From Sediminibacillus massiliensis (GTDB lineage Bacteria; Bacillota; Bacilli; Bacillales; Amphibacillaceae), in contig NZ_LT732535.1 of NCBI RefSeq assembly GCF_900156915.1, forward strand, positions 3,520,497-3,565,128: a DNA stretch of 44,632 bases. The letters run 5' to 3'. Shown piece after piece: positions 16,236 through 24,750 of this stretch; position 1 is the stretch's first letter; every line of letters begins with the position of its first letter. Below the pieces are notes generated by a model that did not search any database, was not told the origin of the DNA, and saw only the letters and a program-made list of their open reading frames with translations. The position numbers were made by a program, and so were the translations under genes.

Positions 16236-17536
16236 GAAGAGGAGTCGTTATGGAGTTGCATCGTCATTACATTGTCGTAATGGATGAGGATGGAACCTTC
16301 CATAAGGCAAATCCGGTGGATGATGCAGAAATCGGATTGGAAATATCGTATGTACCAAAAAAATCTAACAATATTATGCACTTTTTCTTTTCAGGCCGAA
16401 AAAGAAAAACAAGTACACGCATCGCTGCGATGACGGCACTGGTGATTATTATTACTTTCCCGTTGTATTCCTGGTATAACGGCAATAAAGCGTATGCTTA
16501 TGTCAATGTAGATCTCAACCCAAGTCTGGAAATGAAAATCAATGAGGAAATGTATGTACTGGATATAAACCCGCTCAATGAAGAAGCTGAACGGTTATTA
16601 GAACAAATTGGTCCTGCATGGCAGGATAAATCTGTAGAGCAGGTCACGTCCCTTATTATCGACAAAACAAAAGATGAGGACATGCTTGATAACCCGAACA
16701 GGGTGATTATCGGAGTAAGTTATCTTAAGGATCGTGAGAAAGATAAATATATCACTAAAGCGCTGGACGAATTCTTCAGCAATCACCCAGACAAAGATTT
16801 GAGAGTAGCCACGTTTGAAGTCCCTGAAAAAATCCGGCAGGAAGCTCAGAGTGAAAAAGTATCCATGAATAAATTGATGGCTGAAGAACTGACAAATGAA
16901 GAAGCTGCGATTATGCAGACGGAAAATCAAGAACCTAATATCGACAGCAGGGAAAAAGAAATTATTCAATCTTTTTATAATACAAAGAACGAAAAAGATT
17001 CCACTCAAAAGAAACAAGACGAGGCAAATAACCAATCCGGTTTTACAAATAAATCAACATCTTCCAGGCAGGATGAACTGGGGAGAAACAACCTAAATAT
17101 ATCACAGTTAAACACGGGGCAAGTTGAGCGCAAGGAGAACACCACCCAGGAAATGCGGGACGAAAGTAACAAAGAACAACAAACCAAAGGGAACAAAGAA
17201 GAAGAAAAGGAAGAAAAAAATAAGGATCATAAACCTCCTGTCCAGATAAAAAGTAAGGACGGGAAAAAGCCGGAAACTAAAGTTCGAAATAAGCATAATG
17301 ACCAATGGCAGGAGAAAAAAGCCAAGCAAGGCGCACATCAAAATGGGGAGAATGGTAATAGAGAGAAAAACCCCCCTGGTCTCGAGAAAAAGAAAGATGC
17401 CGATCGTGCAGACGAAAATAGGAACAAAAAAGGACATTCCAAACAACCGACTATGCATTCAGATAAAAATAAGAAACACCCTCCAGGTCTTGCAAAGAAA
17501 GAACAACAAAAATCCCCTGCCCCTAAAAGTGAATAA
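16232..17536 (+). CDS. rsgI: Anti-sigma-I factor RsgI
   Basis: RsgI holds SigI inactive at the membrane. The 434-residue protein has an N-terminal RsgI domain (residues 1-50, MRRGVVMELHRHYIVVMDED), one membrane helix (about 65-82) and an extracytoplasmic conserved domain (KAYAYVNVDLNPSLEM). After that comes a long, low-complexity, highly charged tail rich in Lys, Glu, Asn and Gln (about 225-434) with PPGLEKK and PPGLAKK repeats. The start is GTG 16232, overlapping the sigI stop and preceded by GGGGGTGG. The tail may contact cell-wall polymers; this is inferred from location and charge. Confidence 0.93.
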   Translation: MRRGVVMELHRHYIVVMDEDGTFHKANPVDDAEIGLEISYVPKKSNNIMHFFFSGRKRKTSTRIAAMTALVIIITFPLYSWYNGNKAYAYVNVDLNPSLEMKINEEMYVLDINPLNEEAERLLEQIGPAWQDKSVEQVTSLIIDKTKDEDMLDNPNRVIIGVSYLKDREKDKYITKALDEFFSNHPDKDLRVATFEVPEKIRQEAQSEKVSMNKLMAEELTNEEAAIMQTENQEPNIDSREKEIIQSFYNTKNEKDSTQKKQDEANNQSGFTNKSTSSRQDELGRNNLNISQLNTGQVERKENTTQEMRDESNKEQQTKGNKEEEKEEKNKDHKPPVQIKSKDGKKPETKVRNKHNDQWQEKKAKQGAHQNGENGNREKNPPGLEKKKDADRADENRNKKGHSKQPTMHSDKNKKHPPGLAKKEQQKSPAPKSE

Positions 17537-17728
17537 AAATGATTGAAGCGTTGTCTTTTACTATTTTGAAGATTTCTGCGACTACTCTTTACAGGAAACA
17601 ATTGCTCATTCCTGATACAATCAAGGTAGGTGGCCGGGGAAATGGAAAAACAGACAAACGCTTTTTTGTCATTTCTAAATTGTGCGATTAGCGTGGTTTT
17701 GCCTGGCTTATATAAGGGGGAGAACAGA

Positions 17729-18652
17729 ATGAAAATCGATCGGCCCAGAGTAGGAATAGTAGGTTTGGGAAATATAGCGCAGAAGGCATATATTCCCATA
17801 CTTACCAAGCAGGATCATTGGGAGTTGGCAGGTGCTTTTTCTCCGAACAGTCAGAAACGGGAAGAAATCTGTGGGCAGTACCGAATGCGAAGTTTTTCCA
17901 GTTTAGAAGACTTGAGCCGGGAATGTGATGTCGTATTTGTTCATTCATCTACGGCATCCCACTACCAAGTCGTCTCATCACTACTAAAGCAAGGAAAACA
18001 CGTTTTCGTGGACAAGCCTTTGGCCGCTACCACAGATGAAGCAGAACAACTTGCTTCTCTAAGTGACAGCAAAGGCAAAAAGTTGATGGTAGGCTTTAAT
18101 CGCCGGTTTGCTCCTTTCTATGTAAAGGCAAAAGAGCAGTCGGAAAGTGTAGACTGGGTAGTGATGGAAAAACACAGAGCCGACAGTGTCGGACCAGGAG
18201 ATTTTGCTTTCACGATGTTGGACGATTATCTCCATCTAGTCGATACAGTCCGTTGGCTTGGCGGCAATCAGGAGCTTAAGATAACGGACAGTTTTTTGAA
18301 AACGAATCAAAATGGTCAACTGTTATTGGCCAAGCATAATTATCGTGTTGGCGATCGCCTGCTTACAACCGCCATGCACCGGCAATCTGGTTCAAACGCA
18401 GAAAAGTTGGAATTGATGAATAAAGGTTCCATAATGAGGGTATTGAATTTAAATAATCTGGAAATAGAAAAACAAGAAATGGTGCAAAATGCTTTTCCGC
18501 CTTCTTGGGAAACGATTTTAAAGACGAAAGGATTCCAAGGAGCTGTGGAACATTTCTTAATGTGTGTGGAAACAGACTCAAAACCAGAGGTGGACGGCTG
18601 GGAAGCTCTGAAGTCCCAACTACTTGTCCAGGAAATGATAGATAATACTTAG
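17729..18652 (+). CDS. Gfo/Idh/MocA family NAD(P)-dependent oxidoreductase
   Basis: This is a 307-residue Rossmann-fold dehydrogenase. It has the dinucleotide motif GIVGLGNIA near the N-terminus and FVDKPLA at about residue 93, the family's substrate/cofactor lysine motif. Such enzymes oxidise or reduce sugars, inositols or related polyols; the true substrate is unknown. The open frame extends to 17630, but ATG 17729 follows AAGGGGGAG at 6 nt and starts exactly at the nucleotide-binding domain. It is followed closely by yhcX (32 nt), so the two may be co-transcribed. Confidence 0.9.
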   Translation: MKIDRPRVGIVGLGNIAQKAYIPILTKQDHWELAGAFSPNSQKREEICGQYRMRSFSSLEDLSRECDVVFVHSSTASHYQVVSSLLKQGKHVFVDKPLAATTDEAEQLASLSDSKGKKLMVGFNRRFAPFYVKAKEQSESVDWVVMEKHRADSVGPGDFAFTMLDDYLHLVDTVRWLGGNQELKITDSFLKTNQNGQLLLAKHNYRVGDRLLTTAMHRQSGSNAEKLELMNKGSIMRVLNLNNLEIEKQEMVQNAFPPSWETILKTKGFQGAVEHFLMCVETDSKPEVDGWEALKSQLLVQEMIDNT

Positions 18653-18684
18653 AAGAATGAAATGCCGGAAAGGAACAGATTTAT

Positions 18685-20253
18685 ATGTCCAAGTTGGATC
18701 TTACACAGTTTGAAAAAAAGTTAATCGTCAGAAACATCGAAGAGAAGGATATCGACCAATTACTGGCATTACAGCAGGATTGCTTTCCAGATATGGATCC
18801 CTGGAAAAGGGAACATTTGTTGAGCCATATAGAAATTTTTCCGGATGGCCAGTTCTGTGTGGAATTCGATGGCAGAATCATCGGCAGTTGTTCCAGTTTA
18901 ATCGTAAACTTCGATGAATATGATGATAAACACACATGGGATGACATTACAGATGAAGGGTATATTACCAACCATGACCCGGAAGGCTACAATCTGTATG
19001 GCATTGAAGTGATGGTGGACCCGGAATTCAGGGGAATGAAAATCGGTAAGAGACTGTATGAAGCCCGTAAAGAATTGGCGCGCGAACTAAACTTGAAAAG
19101 TATCATTATCGGGGGACGCATTCCTAACTACCATAAGCATGCAAAGGAACTAACGCCAAGGGAGTACGTGGAGGAAGTAAGCAGCAAAAATATTTATGAT
19201 CCAGTACTGACATTCCAAATAATGAACGGCTTTTCAGTGATGAGAATCAATCCGGGCTATTTACCTGACGACAAGCAGTCTGTACAATATGCCACACTGA
19301 TGGAATGGAACAATATCGATTACCGGGCAAAATCGAAACGTCATTTTAAAACGGCTTATCCTGTCAGAATTACTGTGATTCAATACATGATGAAAAATAT
19401 TGAGTCATTTGAAGAATTTGCGCGACAAGTGGAATATTATGTAGATGTCGCTTATGATTTCGGTTCGGACTTTGCAGTATTTCCGGAAATTTTCACTACC
19501 CAGTTAATGTCCTTCCTGGAAGAAAAAGTCCCTTCCGAAGCAGTGCGTAAACTATCCGAATACACTGAGGATTATATCGAGCTGTTTACACATCTGGCTG
19601 TAAAATATAATGTGAACATCGTCGGCGGGTCTCACTTTGTAGAGGAAGACGAACATATATACAATATTGCATACTTATTCCGGCGTGACGGCACGATTGA
19701 AAAGCAATACAAAATCCATGTCACGCCCAATGAACGAAAATGGTGGGGCATTCAGCCCGGAGATGCGGTGAAAGTCTTCGACACTGACTGTGGAAAAATT
19801 GCCATTCAAATCTGTTATGACATTCAATTTCCTGAACTTACCCGCTATGCGGTCGACCAGGGAGCGAATATTATCTTTGTGCCATTTTGTACGGATGACC
19901 GCCAAGGCTATCTTCGCGTTCGCTATTGTGCACAAGCAAGAGCCGTGGAAAACCAAGTGTACACGGTTATCGCTGGCACTGTAGGAAACCTGACACAAGT
20001 AGAAAACATGGATATACAATATGCGCAATCCGGTATTTTTACTCCGTCCGATTTTGAGTTTGCGCGGGATGGAATTATCGGTGAATGCCACCCGAACATC
20101 GAAACGGTTGTTGTCGGGGATGTTGACTTGGAAATTTTGAGAAGACAACGCAAATCGGGGACAGTCAGACAACTGCGTGACCGGAGAAGAGATTTGTTTG
20201 AAATTAATTATAAGAATATCCAAACAGAAGTAAAACCGGAAAAGAAGGGATGA
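18685..20253 (+). CDS. yhcX: Bifunctional GNAT acetyltransferase / carbon-nitrogen hydrolase YhcX
   Basis: This 522-residue fusion has an N-terminal GNAT domain (about 12-205, acetyl-CoA loop FRGMKIGKRLYEAR) and a C-terminal nitrilase-superfamily domain (about 228-512). The catalytic Glu, Lys and Cys of the hydrolase are seen in VFPEIF, QYKIHVTP and IQICYDIQFPE. The length and order match Bacillus subtilis YhcX (about 510 aa). Nitrilase-superfamily enzymes cleave amides or nitriles; the physiological substrate of YhcX is not established. ATG 18685 is preceded by GGAAAGGAAC. A short SDR gene follows 10 nt later. Confidence 0.94.
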   Translation: MSKLDLTQFEKKLIVRNIEEKDIDQLLALQQDCFPDMDPWKREHLLSHIEIFPDGQFCVEFDGRIIGSCSSLIVNFDEYDDKHTWDDITDEGYITNHDPEGYNLYGIEVMVDPEFRGMKIGKRLYEARKELARELNLKSIIIGGRIPNYHKHAKELTPREYVEEVSSKNIYDPVLTFQIMNGFSVMRINPGYLPDDKQSVQYATLMEWNNIDYRAKSKRHFKTAYPVRITVIQYMMKNIESFEEFARQVEYYVDVAYDFGSDFAVFPEIFTTQLMSFLEEKVPSEAVRKLSEYTEDYIELFTHLAVKYNVNIVGGSHFVEEDEHIYNIAYLFRRDGTIEKQYKIHVTPNERKWWGIQPGDAVKVFDTDCGKIAIQICYDIQFPELTRYAVDQGANIIFVPFCTDDRQGYLRVRYCAQARAVENQVYTVIAGTVGNLTQVENMDIQYAQSGIFTPSDFEFARDGIIGECHPNIETVVVGDVDLEILRRQRKSGTVRQLRDRRRDLFEINYKNIQTEVKPEKKG

Positions 20254-20263
20254 CTTATACAAC

Positions 20264-20989
20264 ATGCTGAAGGACCAAGTAGCTATCGTAACAGGAGCAT
20301 CACGGGGGATCGGAAAAGAAATAGCACGGCAGTTCGGAAAGCAAGGAGCAAAGCTCACGATCATGGGAAGTTCTGATGAGGTGCATAGAACAAAGCAGGA
20401 ATTGGTCGATGAAGGGATAACGGATATCTATTCCTTCCGCGCAGACGTCACCAAGGAAAATGAGGTAGATCATGTTATCGGAGCAACAAAAAATGCGTTC
20501 GGTTCAGTGGACATACTCGTCAATAATGCCGGTGTAGGACTTTTTAAAGATATCGAAGACATAACCGTGGAAGAGTGGGGAAAAACATTTGAAGTAAATG
20601 TTCAAGGAGTTTTCTTATGTGTGAAGGCTGTCACCCCGATTATGAAGAAGCAAAAATCCGGCACCATTATCACTCTCTCTTCTGATGCAGCCCGTTTTGC
20701 ACTTCCGGAAAAAGGGTCTTTATATACAGCTACCAAGTACGCAGTCCAGGGCTTCATGGGGTCTGCAGCACAGGAACTGCAAGAATATGGAATCCGTGTC
20801 AGCACGATAAACCCTGGAAAGGTGGATACCAATTTCGGTGACAGCATGCAAGGCGATGAATCAAAAGCAGATTGGCTTAAAGTAGAAGACATTGCTGAAG
20901 CCTGTGTTTATATGGCTTCAGCTCCTAAACATATGCTTATCGATGAGATGTATCTTCACCCGTTGGCAGATAAATATCCAAGAACATAA
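20264..20989 (+). CDS. SDR family oxidoreductase (3-oxoacyl-ACP reductase-like)
   Basis: The 241-residue short-chain dehydrogenase shows the cofactor motif TGASRGIG near residue 11, NNAG near 90 and the catalytic Ser plus YTATK (Tyr-x3-Lys) near 155. It resembles FabG/YoxD-type reductases, but it is outside any fatty-acid cluster, so a general carbonyl reductase is equally likely. It lies 10 nt after yhcX. The RBS (AAGGGATGAC) is rather far from the ATG, suggesting coupling to yhcX. A strong terminator follows. Confidence 0.9.
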   Translation: MLKDQVAIVTGASRGIGKEIARQFGKQGAKLTIMGSSDEVHRTKQELVDEGITDIYSFRADVTKENEVDHVIGATKNAFGSVDILVNNAGVGLFKDIEDITVEEWGKTFEVNVQGVFLCVKAVTPIMKKQKSGTIITLSSDAARFALPEKGSLYTATKYAVQGFMGSAAQELQEYGIRVSTINPGKVDTNFGDSMQGDESKADWLKVEDIAEACVYMASAPKHMLIDEMYLHPLADKYPRT

Positions 20990-21013
20990 AGAGCCGATAC
21001 GGCTCTTTTTTAT
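20988..21013 (+). terminator. Terminator after the yhcX-SDR unit
   Basis: AAAGAGCCG / CGGCTCTTT with a 3-nt loop is followed by TTTTT. Confidence 0.85.
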
Positions 21014-21069
21014 TAACTCCATTGAGCTCATAGGCTGTTATAATGGATGAAAAAGGGAGGTGGCCGTAT

Positions 21070-22494
21070 ATGGAGGAGAGGAAGAGGCTGAATACACTCA
21101 AAACGATTGCGGAGCATTTAAACCAGTCACAAGATCGACAGGAAATGTTGAACCATATACTCCATAAGCTGATTGAGATCACTCATTTCAGTTCGGGGTG
21201 GATATTTACAGAAACTAATGGAGAAATGAGTCTTGCTTCTGATTACCGACTACCACCTGCATTGAACCGGAATAACAAACAGCCCATGTGCGGACAGGAC
21301 TGTTATTGTATAAATAGATACAAGGCAGGCAAACTTACCAAAGCTACAAACATTATTGGCTGTCATCGAATAGAAAAAGCTTTGAAAGAGGGGAGAATGG
21401 ATACAGAAGAAATCACCCATCATGCTACGGTTCCGCTAAGAACGCCAAAACGCCAGTACGGATTGCTAAATGTAGCAGCCCCAAATCAATCGTCATATAA
21501 ACAAGAAGAGCTTGATTTATTAGAGGCCATTGCGTTTCAAGCAGGATCAGCTTTGGAAAGGATGGAGAAGTTCGAGGAAGAAGAACAACGAGCTGTCATC
21601 CTCTCTAAGCTTCACACTTTTACCCAGCATCTCCAACAAACCAAATCCAGGCAGGAAGCTATCCAATGTTTACTTAACAAGCTTCCGGAAGTTATTGTGT
21701 TTGAGTCACTTGTATTGTCAGAAAGAGAACTGCGTGGCTTTATATTAGAAGGGAACCTCGATGGAGGGCAATATATCGCGCTAAGCAGAAGCTATCCCTT
21801 TACCAAGTGGGAAAAAGAAAGTTTTGGTTTGGTCCTGGAGTATTTGGACATTGTCTTTTTACAGTTAAAAGTATTTGATCAAGAGAAAGAAGTCATTAAA
21901 CTCAAGGAGAGGGCAGGCTTAGCTCAAGATTTGCATGATTCAGTGAGTCAACTTCTTTTCTCCGCTGTACTGACGTCTAAAGCTTCTATAAGTTTGGCAT
22001 CAGATCCTGCGCTGAAAGAACAAATCACCTATATCCATGAACTTACGACACAGGCATTGCAGGAAATGCGCTCATTGATATCAAAGCATAAAACAGAAGG
22101 GATGGACAAAGGCCTGCTCGCAGGTTTGAAAGATTATGCAAAAACCCTTGATCTGGAGATTACTACAAAGACGAGGGGAACTGCTTCCATTCCCTACTCT
22201 ATCGAAGAAATTTTGTGGAGAATCGGGCAGGAAGGATTACATAATATTGCCAAGCATGCGGCTGTGAAACATGCTGACATCCTCCTGGAGCGGAACGATC
22301 GAGAGGTAAGGATGGCGATTGCAGACAAGGGAAGAGGGTTCGATGTCAGTAAATGTGCCGGATTCCACTCCTATGGATTGAGCGGAATGAAAGAAAGAGC
22401 CTGGATGTTTGGAGGCGACCTCCGGATTATCAGTCAACCTGGGTCCGGGACGACATTGGAGGTTTGGATACCGATGAGAGGTGAAGGGGAATGA
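21070..22494 (+). CDS. yhcY: GAF-domain NarL-type sensor histidine kinase (YhcY-like)
   Basis: The ~474-residue cytoplasmic kinase has an N-terminal GAF domain (about 15-160), a second less conserved sensory segment and a HisKA_3 dimerisation domain with AQDLHDSVSQ, whose His is phosphorylated. The HATPase domain (GQEGLHNIAKHA, DKGRGFD, GLSGMKERA) closes it. The GAF domain holds four cysteines, C74, C78 and C80 (MCGQDCYC) and C98 (IIGCHR), which could bind a metal or an Fe-S cluster. No membrane helix is seen. ATG 21070 after GGGAGGTGG is preferred over 21043. It overlaps the response regulator by 4 nt. Pairing with the yhcZ-like gene, near yhcX and yhdB, supports the YhcY name; it is longer than B. 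subtilis YhcY. Confidence 0.88.
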   Translation: MEERKRLNTLKTIAEHLNQSQDRQEMLNHILHKLIEITHFSSGWIFTETNGEMSLASDYRLPPALNRNNKQPMCGQDCYCINRYKAGKLTKATNIIGCHRIEKALKEGRMDTEEITHHATVPLRTPKRQYGLLNVAAPNQSSYKQEELDLLEAIAFQAGSALERMEKFEEEEQRAVILSKLHTFTQHLQQTKSRQEAIQCLLNKLPEVIVFESLVLSERELRGFILEGNLDGGQYIALSRSYPFTKWEKESFGLVLEYLDIVFLQLKVFDQEKEVIKLKERAGLAQDLHDSVSQLLFSAVLTSKASISLASDPALKEQITYIHELTTQALQEMRSLISKHKTEGMDKGLLAGLKDYAKTLDLEITTKTRGTASIPYSIEEILWRIGQEGLHNIAKHAAVKHADILLERNDREVRMAIADKGRGFDVSKCAGFHSYGLSGMKERAWMFGGDLRIISQPGSGTTLEVWIPMRGEGE

Positions 22495-23132
22495 CGATTA
22501 AGGTACTAATAGCAGATGATCACCAAGTTGTCAGAAAGGGACTGGTGTACTTTTTTCAATCAGTAGAAGGTATTGAAATTGTTGCCGAAGCATCAAGTGG
22601 CCAGGAAGTAATCGATTATTTAGCCGATAGTAGTGTTGACGTCATTTTATTGGATATACAAATGCCTGGATTGGATGGGATTGAGACAACAAAAAGAATC
22701 CGGCAGTTGCAGCGGGATACCAGGATATTGATGTTGACGAGTTTTTCCGATTATGAAACCGTTATTCCTGCAATACAGGCTGGAGCCAATGGTTATCAGT
22801 TAAAGGATATCGATCCGTCGAAACTTGCAGAATCAATTCGAAAGGTTTATGAAGGGGAAACAGTGATCGATTCGAAAGCCACCGCCCATTTAATGAAGCA
22901 TATTAGTTCTACACCTGCCGATGAGGAAAAAAGGCGGCTAAATGAATTGACCAAACGGGAGCGAGAGGTATTAAAGGAAATAAGTAAAGGGCTTAGCAAT
23001 AAAGAGATAGCGTCATGTCTTTTTATTGCAGAGAAAACAGTGAAGACACATGTTTCCAACATTCTGTCTAAATTAGAACTCCATGATCGGACACAGGCAG
23101 CACTTTTTGCAGTGAAATTCATGAAAGACTGA
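22491..23132 (+). CDS. yhcZ: NarL/LuxR-family response regulator (YhcZ-like)
   Basis: The 213-residue regulator has a receiver domain (1-120) with phospho-acceptor D55 (VILLDIQMPG) and a C-terminal LuxR-type helix-turn-helix (about 150-210, LTKREREVLKEISKGLSNKEIA). It should be phosphorylated by the kinase encoded immediately upstream (ATGA overlap). Target genes are unknown; the pair's signal may be redox or metal related if the kinase cysteines bind a cofactor. A strong terminator ends the operon. Confidence 0.9.
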   Translation: MTIKVLIADDHQVVRKGLVYFFQSVEGIEIVAEASSGQEVIDYLADSSVDVILLDIQMPGLDGIETTKRIRQLQRDTRILMLTSFSDYETVIPAIQAGANGYQLKDIDPSKLAESIRKVYEGETVIDSKATAHLMKHISSTPADEEKRRLNELTKREREVLKEISKGLSNKEIASCLFIAEKTVKTHVSNILSKLELHDRTQAALFAVKFMKD

Positions 23133-23138
23133 TGAAAG

Positions 23139-23167
23139 AAAGGGAAGTCTGATGACTTCCCTTTTTT
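23139..23167 (+). terminator. Terminator after yhcYZ
   Basis: AAGGGAAGTC / GACTTCCCTT with a 4-nt loop is followed by T6. Confidence 0.88.
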
Positions 23168-23412
23168 GTTGAGGCTGGGACAAAAGTATTTTAACTAGTG
23201 AAGAATCCGAACAATACAAATGCGGTGCGTATAATCGCTTCTGAAATATACTTCGCTTTCCGCGGGGCGGGTGGTGAGCTTCCTCGCTGTTCCAGCTGCG
23301 GGATCTCACCTATCCCACTCGTCCCGCAGGAGTCTGCGTATATTTCATCCGCTAAATTCGTTCTTTGTTCATATCTCAATTAAACACTTTTGTTATGTCC
23401 CAACCTCTTTTT
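23168..23412. repeat. Long palindromic intergenic repeat
   Basis: The ~245 bp element is an imperfect inverted repeat. The outer arms are GAGGCTGGGACAAAAGT on the left and the complement of GAGGTTGGGACATAACAAAAG on the right. Near the middle GAAATATAC (left) mirrors GTATATTTC (right). The centre holds CTTTCCGCGGGG and CCCGCAGGAGTCTGCG. No gene is inside. It belongs to the same family as the repeat at 28045-29743. Such elements are widespread between genes in Bacillaceae, and their function is unknown. Confidence 0.8.
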
Positions 23413-23418
23413 TGTTAT

Positions 23419-23655
23419 CTATACCTGCATGGTCACCACTGGTGTATGTGCCATTGCATGGTCAATATAGTGGAGTAAATCTTCATGGGTAGTAATTACT
23501 TTTTGTTCATTTGAATTGTAATGAAAAGCGTGAAGAAAAGATTCGATTTTCTTTGACAAAATATCATCCTGGGTTCTTACCATTAGGACAAGCAAGTCGT
23601 CCCACTGTCCCCATAAAGTGAAATACAAGGCTTTGTCATAATCAGGGATAATCAT
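23419..23655 (-). CDS. yhdB: Small YhdB-like protein of unknown function
   Basis: The 78-residue soluble protein begins MIIPDYDKALYFTLWGQWDDLLVLMVRT and has an acidic middle (DDILSKKIESFLHAF). This fits the YhdB family of Bacillus, and yhdB lies close to yhcYZ in B. subtilis, which supports the assignment. AAAGGGG precedes the ATG at about 10 nt. No function is known; no catalytic motif is seen. Confidence 0.7.
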   Translation of the reverse strand: MIIPDYDKALYFTLWGQWDDLLVLMVRTQDDILSKKIESFLHAFHYNSNEQKVITTHEDLLHYIDHAMAHTPVVTMQV

Positions 23656-23789
23656 TTTTTATTTGCCCCTTTCCGAAAGGGATATTAGTATTGTTTCCCT
23701 AAGCCGAAATTCAATCGGTCCATGTTTATGGTGTTATTACCAAAAGATTACGGTTTAGTTTCTTACCGGTAATTGGCAAAAAATACCGG

Positions 23790-23820
23790 CGAATAATCGA
23801 ATTTTCCTTGTTGCATACTA
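23790..23820 (+). promoter_or_regulatory. Sigma-G-like promoter of the spore lipoprotein gene
   Basis: CGAATA-N18-CATACTA has one mismatch to the -35 (TGAATA) and an exact -10, 33 nt upstream of the start codon. It predicts expression in the forespore. Confidence 0.72.
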
Positions 23821-23853
23821 ACCTCAAACCGAGTACAAGGAGGAAGATTATTT

Positions 23854-24528
23854 ATGAACTGGAAAGCTGCAGGAGTTACCTTGCTAGGCTCATTTATGCT
23901 TGTTGCATGTCAGGGAAATGATAATAATGAAACAGGTCAGGGGACAAATGACGGTATTCAACAGACAAGGTTCAATACGACAACAGATTACCCTGATAAC
24001 GGAAATCAAACAGGGACTAGAAATAACCAGGGACAAAACGATGACGACTGGCTGGATAACCGTAATATGGCCAATGATGGCAATGCAAACAATGACGGTG
24101 GGAATAATCAAAATCAAAATCAAAACAATGAAGACAATTATGAAGTTGCAGAAAAACTGGCGGACAAAGTTTCTAAAGAAGTGGACGATATTGACCGTGC
24201 CTATGTACTGACAATGGATAACAACGCATATGTAGCCGCCGAATTGAATAAAGGTACTAATGGAAACAATGGTAACAATGGAAACAACGGAAACAATGGC
24301 AATAATGGAGGCAACAACGGCGAAGTCAGTCAAGAGGTAAAACAACAAGTTTCAAAAGTCATCAAGCAAGAGGACGAAAAAATCGAAAATGTTTACGTAT
24401 CGACAAATCCCGATTTCGTCAATTTGACTAACAATTATGTGGAAGACGCAGGAAACGGTGAGCCGATCGAAGGGTTCTTTGAACAATTCGGAGAAATGAT
24501 TGAACGAATCTTTCCGCAGAATAGATAG
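23854..24528 (+). CDS. YhcN/YlaJ-family sporulation lipoprotein
   Basis: The 224-residue protein starts with a lipoprotein signal ending FMLVAC, giving lipidated C19. An Asn/Gly/Asp/Gln-rich linker follows (about 20-90). The conserved YhcN-type segment comes next (VAEKLADKVSKEVDDIDRAYVLTMDNNAYVAAEL), then an in-frame Asn-Gly-Asn repeat (about 130-150), then the second half of the domain (VKQQVSKVIKQEDEKIENVYVSTNPDF). The repeat interrupts the domain between its two strands. YhcN proteins sit in the spore inner membrane and influence outgrowth. The sigma-G-like promoter and a strong RBS (AAGGAGG) fit that role. Confidence 0.9.
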   Translation: MNWKAAGVTLLGSFMLVACQGNDNNETGQGTNDGIQQTRFNTTTDYPDNGNQTGTRNNQGQNDDDWLDNRNMANDGNANNDGGNNQNQNQNNEDNYEVAEKLADKVSKEVDDIDRAYVLTMDNNAYVAAELNKGTNGNNGNNGNNGNNGNNGGNNGEVSQEVKQQVSKVIKQEDEKIENVYVSTNPDFVNLTNNYVEDAGNGEPIEGFFEQFGEMIERIFPQNR

Positions 24529-24531
24529 AAG

Positions 24532-24563
24532 AAAAAGCGAGAGTAATTTCTCGCTTTTTTTTT
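24532..24563 (+). terminator. Terminator after the spore lipoprotein gene
   Basis: AAAAAGCGAGA / TCTCGCTTTTT is followed by T4. Confidence 0.9.
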
Positions 24564-24658
24564 CGGAACAAGACATTGGTTTATTTTACCATAGCCAGCA
24601 CCAACACCGCCCCTGAAGGCATAAAATATTATTGATATTTTTTGATAAATATTACAAA

Positions 24659-24687
24659 TTGATAGTCGTTTTTCCTTATGATATATT
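24659..24687 (+). promoter_or_regulatory. Sigma-A promoter of the yrrT operon
   Basis: TTGATA-N17-TATATT lies about 64 nt upstream of yrrT. Five of six -35 bases and five of six -10 bases match consensus, with optimal spacing. Confidence 0.65.
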
Positions 24688-24750
24688 TATGTCAATAATC
24701 CCGATAAAACATAGTGTAATAGTATGAATTGAAAATGGGAGTTGAGATGA

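Noticed and set aside
17338-17808. 156-codon minus-strand frame over the end of rsgI
   Set aside because: It is Phe/Ser/Leu-rich as expected from the complement of Lys/Glu-rich coding DNA, has no RBS, and rsgI is well supported.
24259-24318. Short tandem repeats considered as a CRISPR or VNTR array
   Set aside because: The units are 9 nt, in frame and encode Asn-Gly-Asn; there are no spacers. No CRISPR array was found in the window.
23890-24348. 152-codon Ile/Val-rich minus-strand frame
   Set aside because: It is the complement of the Asn/Asp-rich spore lipoprotein, with no RBS and no family motif.
24565-24750. CymR operator, S-box or T-box upstream of yrrT
   Set aside because: The region is only about 190 nt and AT-rich. 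No S-box or T-box core was seen, and candidate CymR half-sites are too weak to call by eye.
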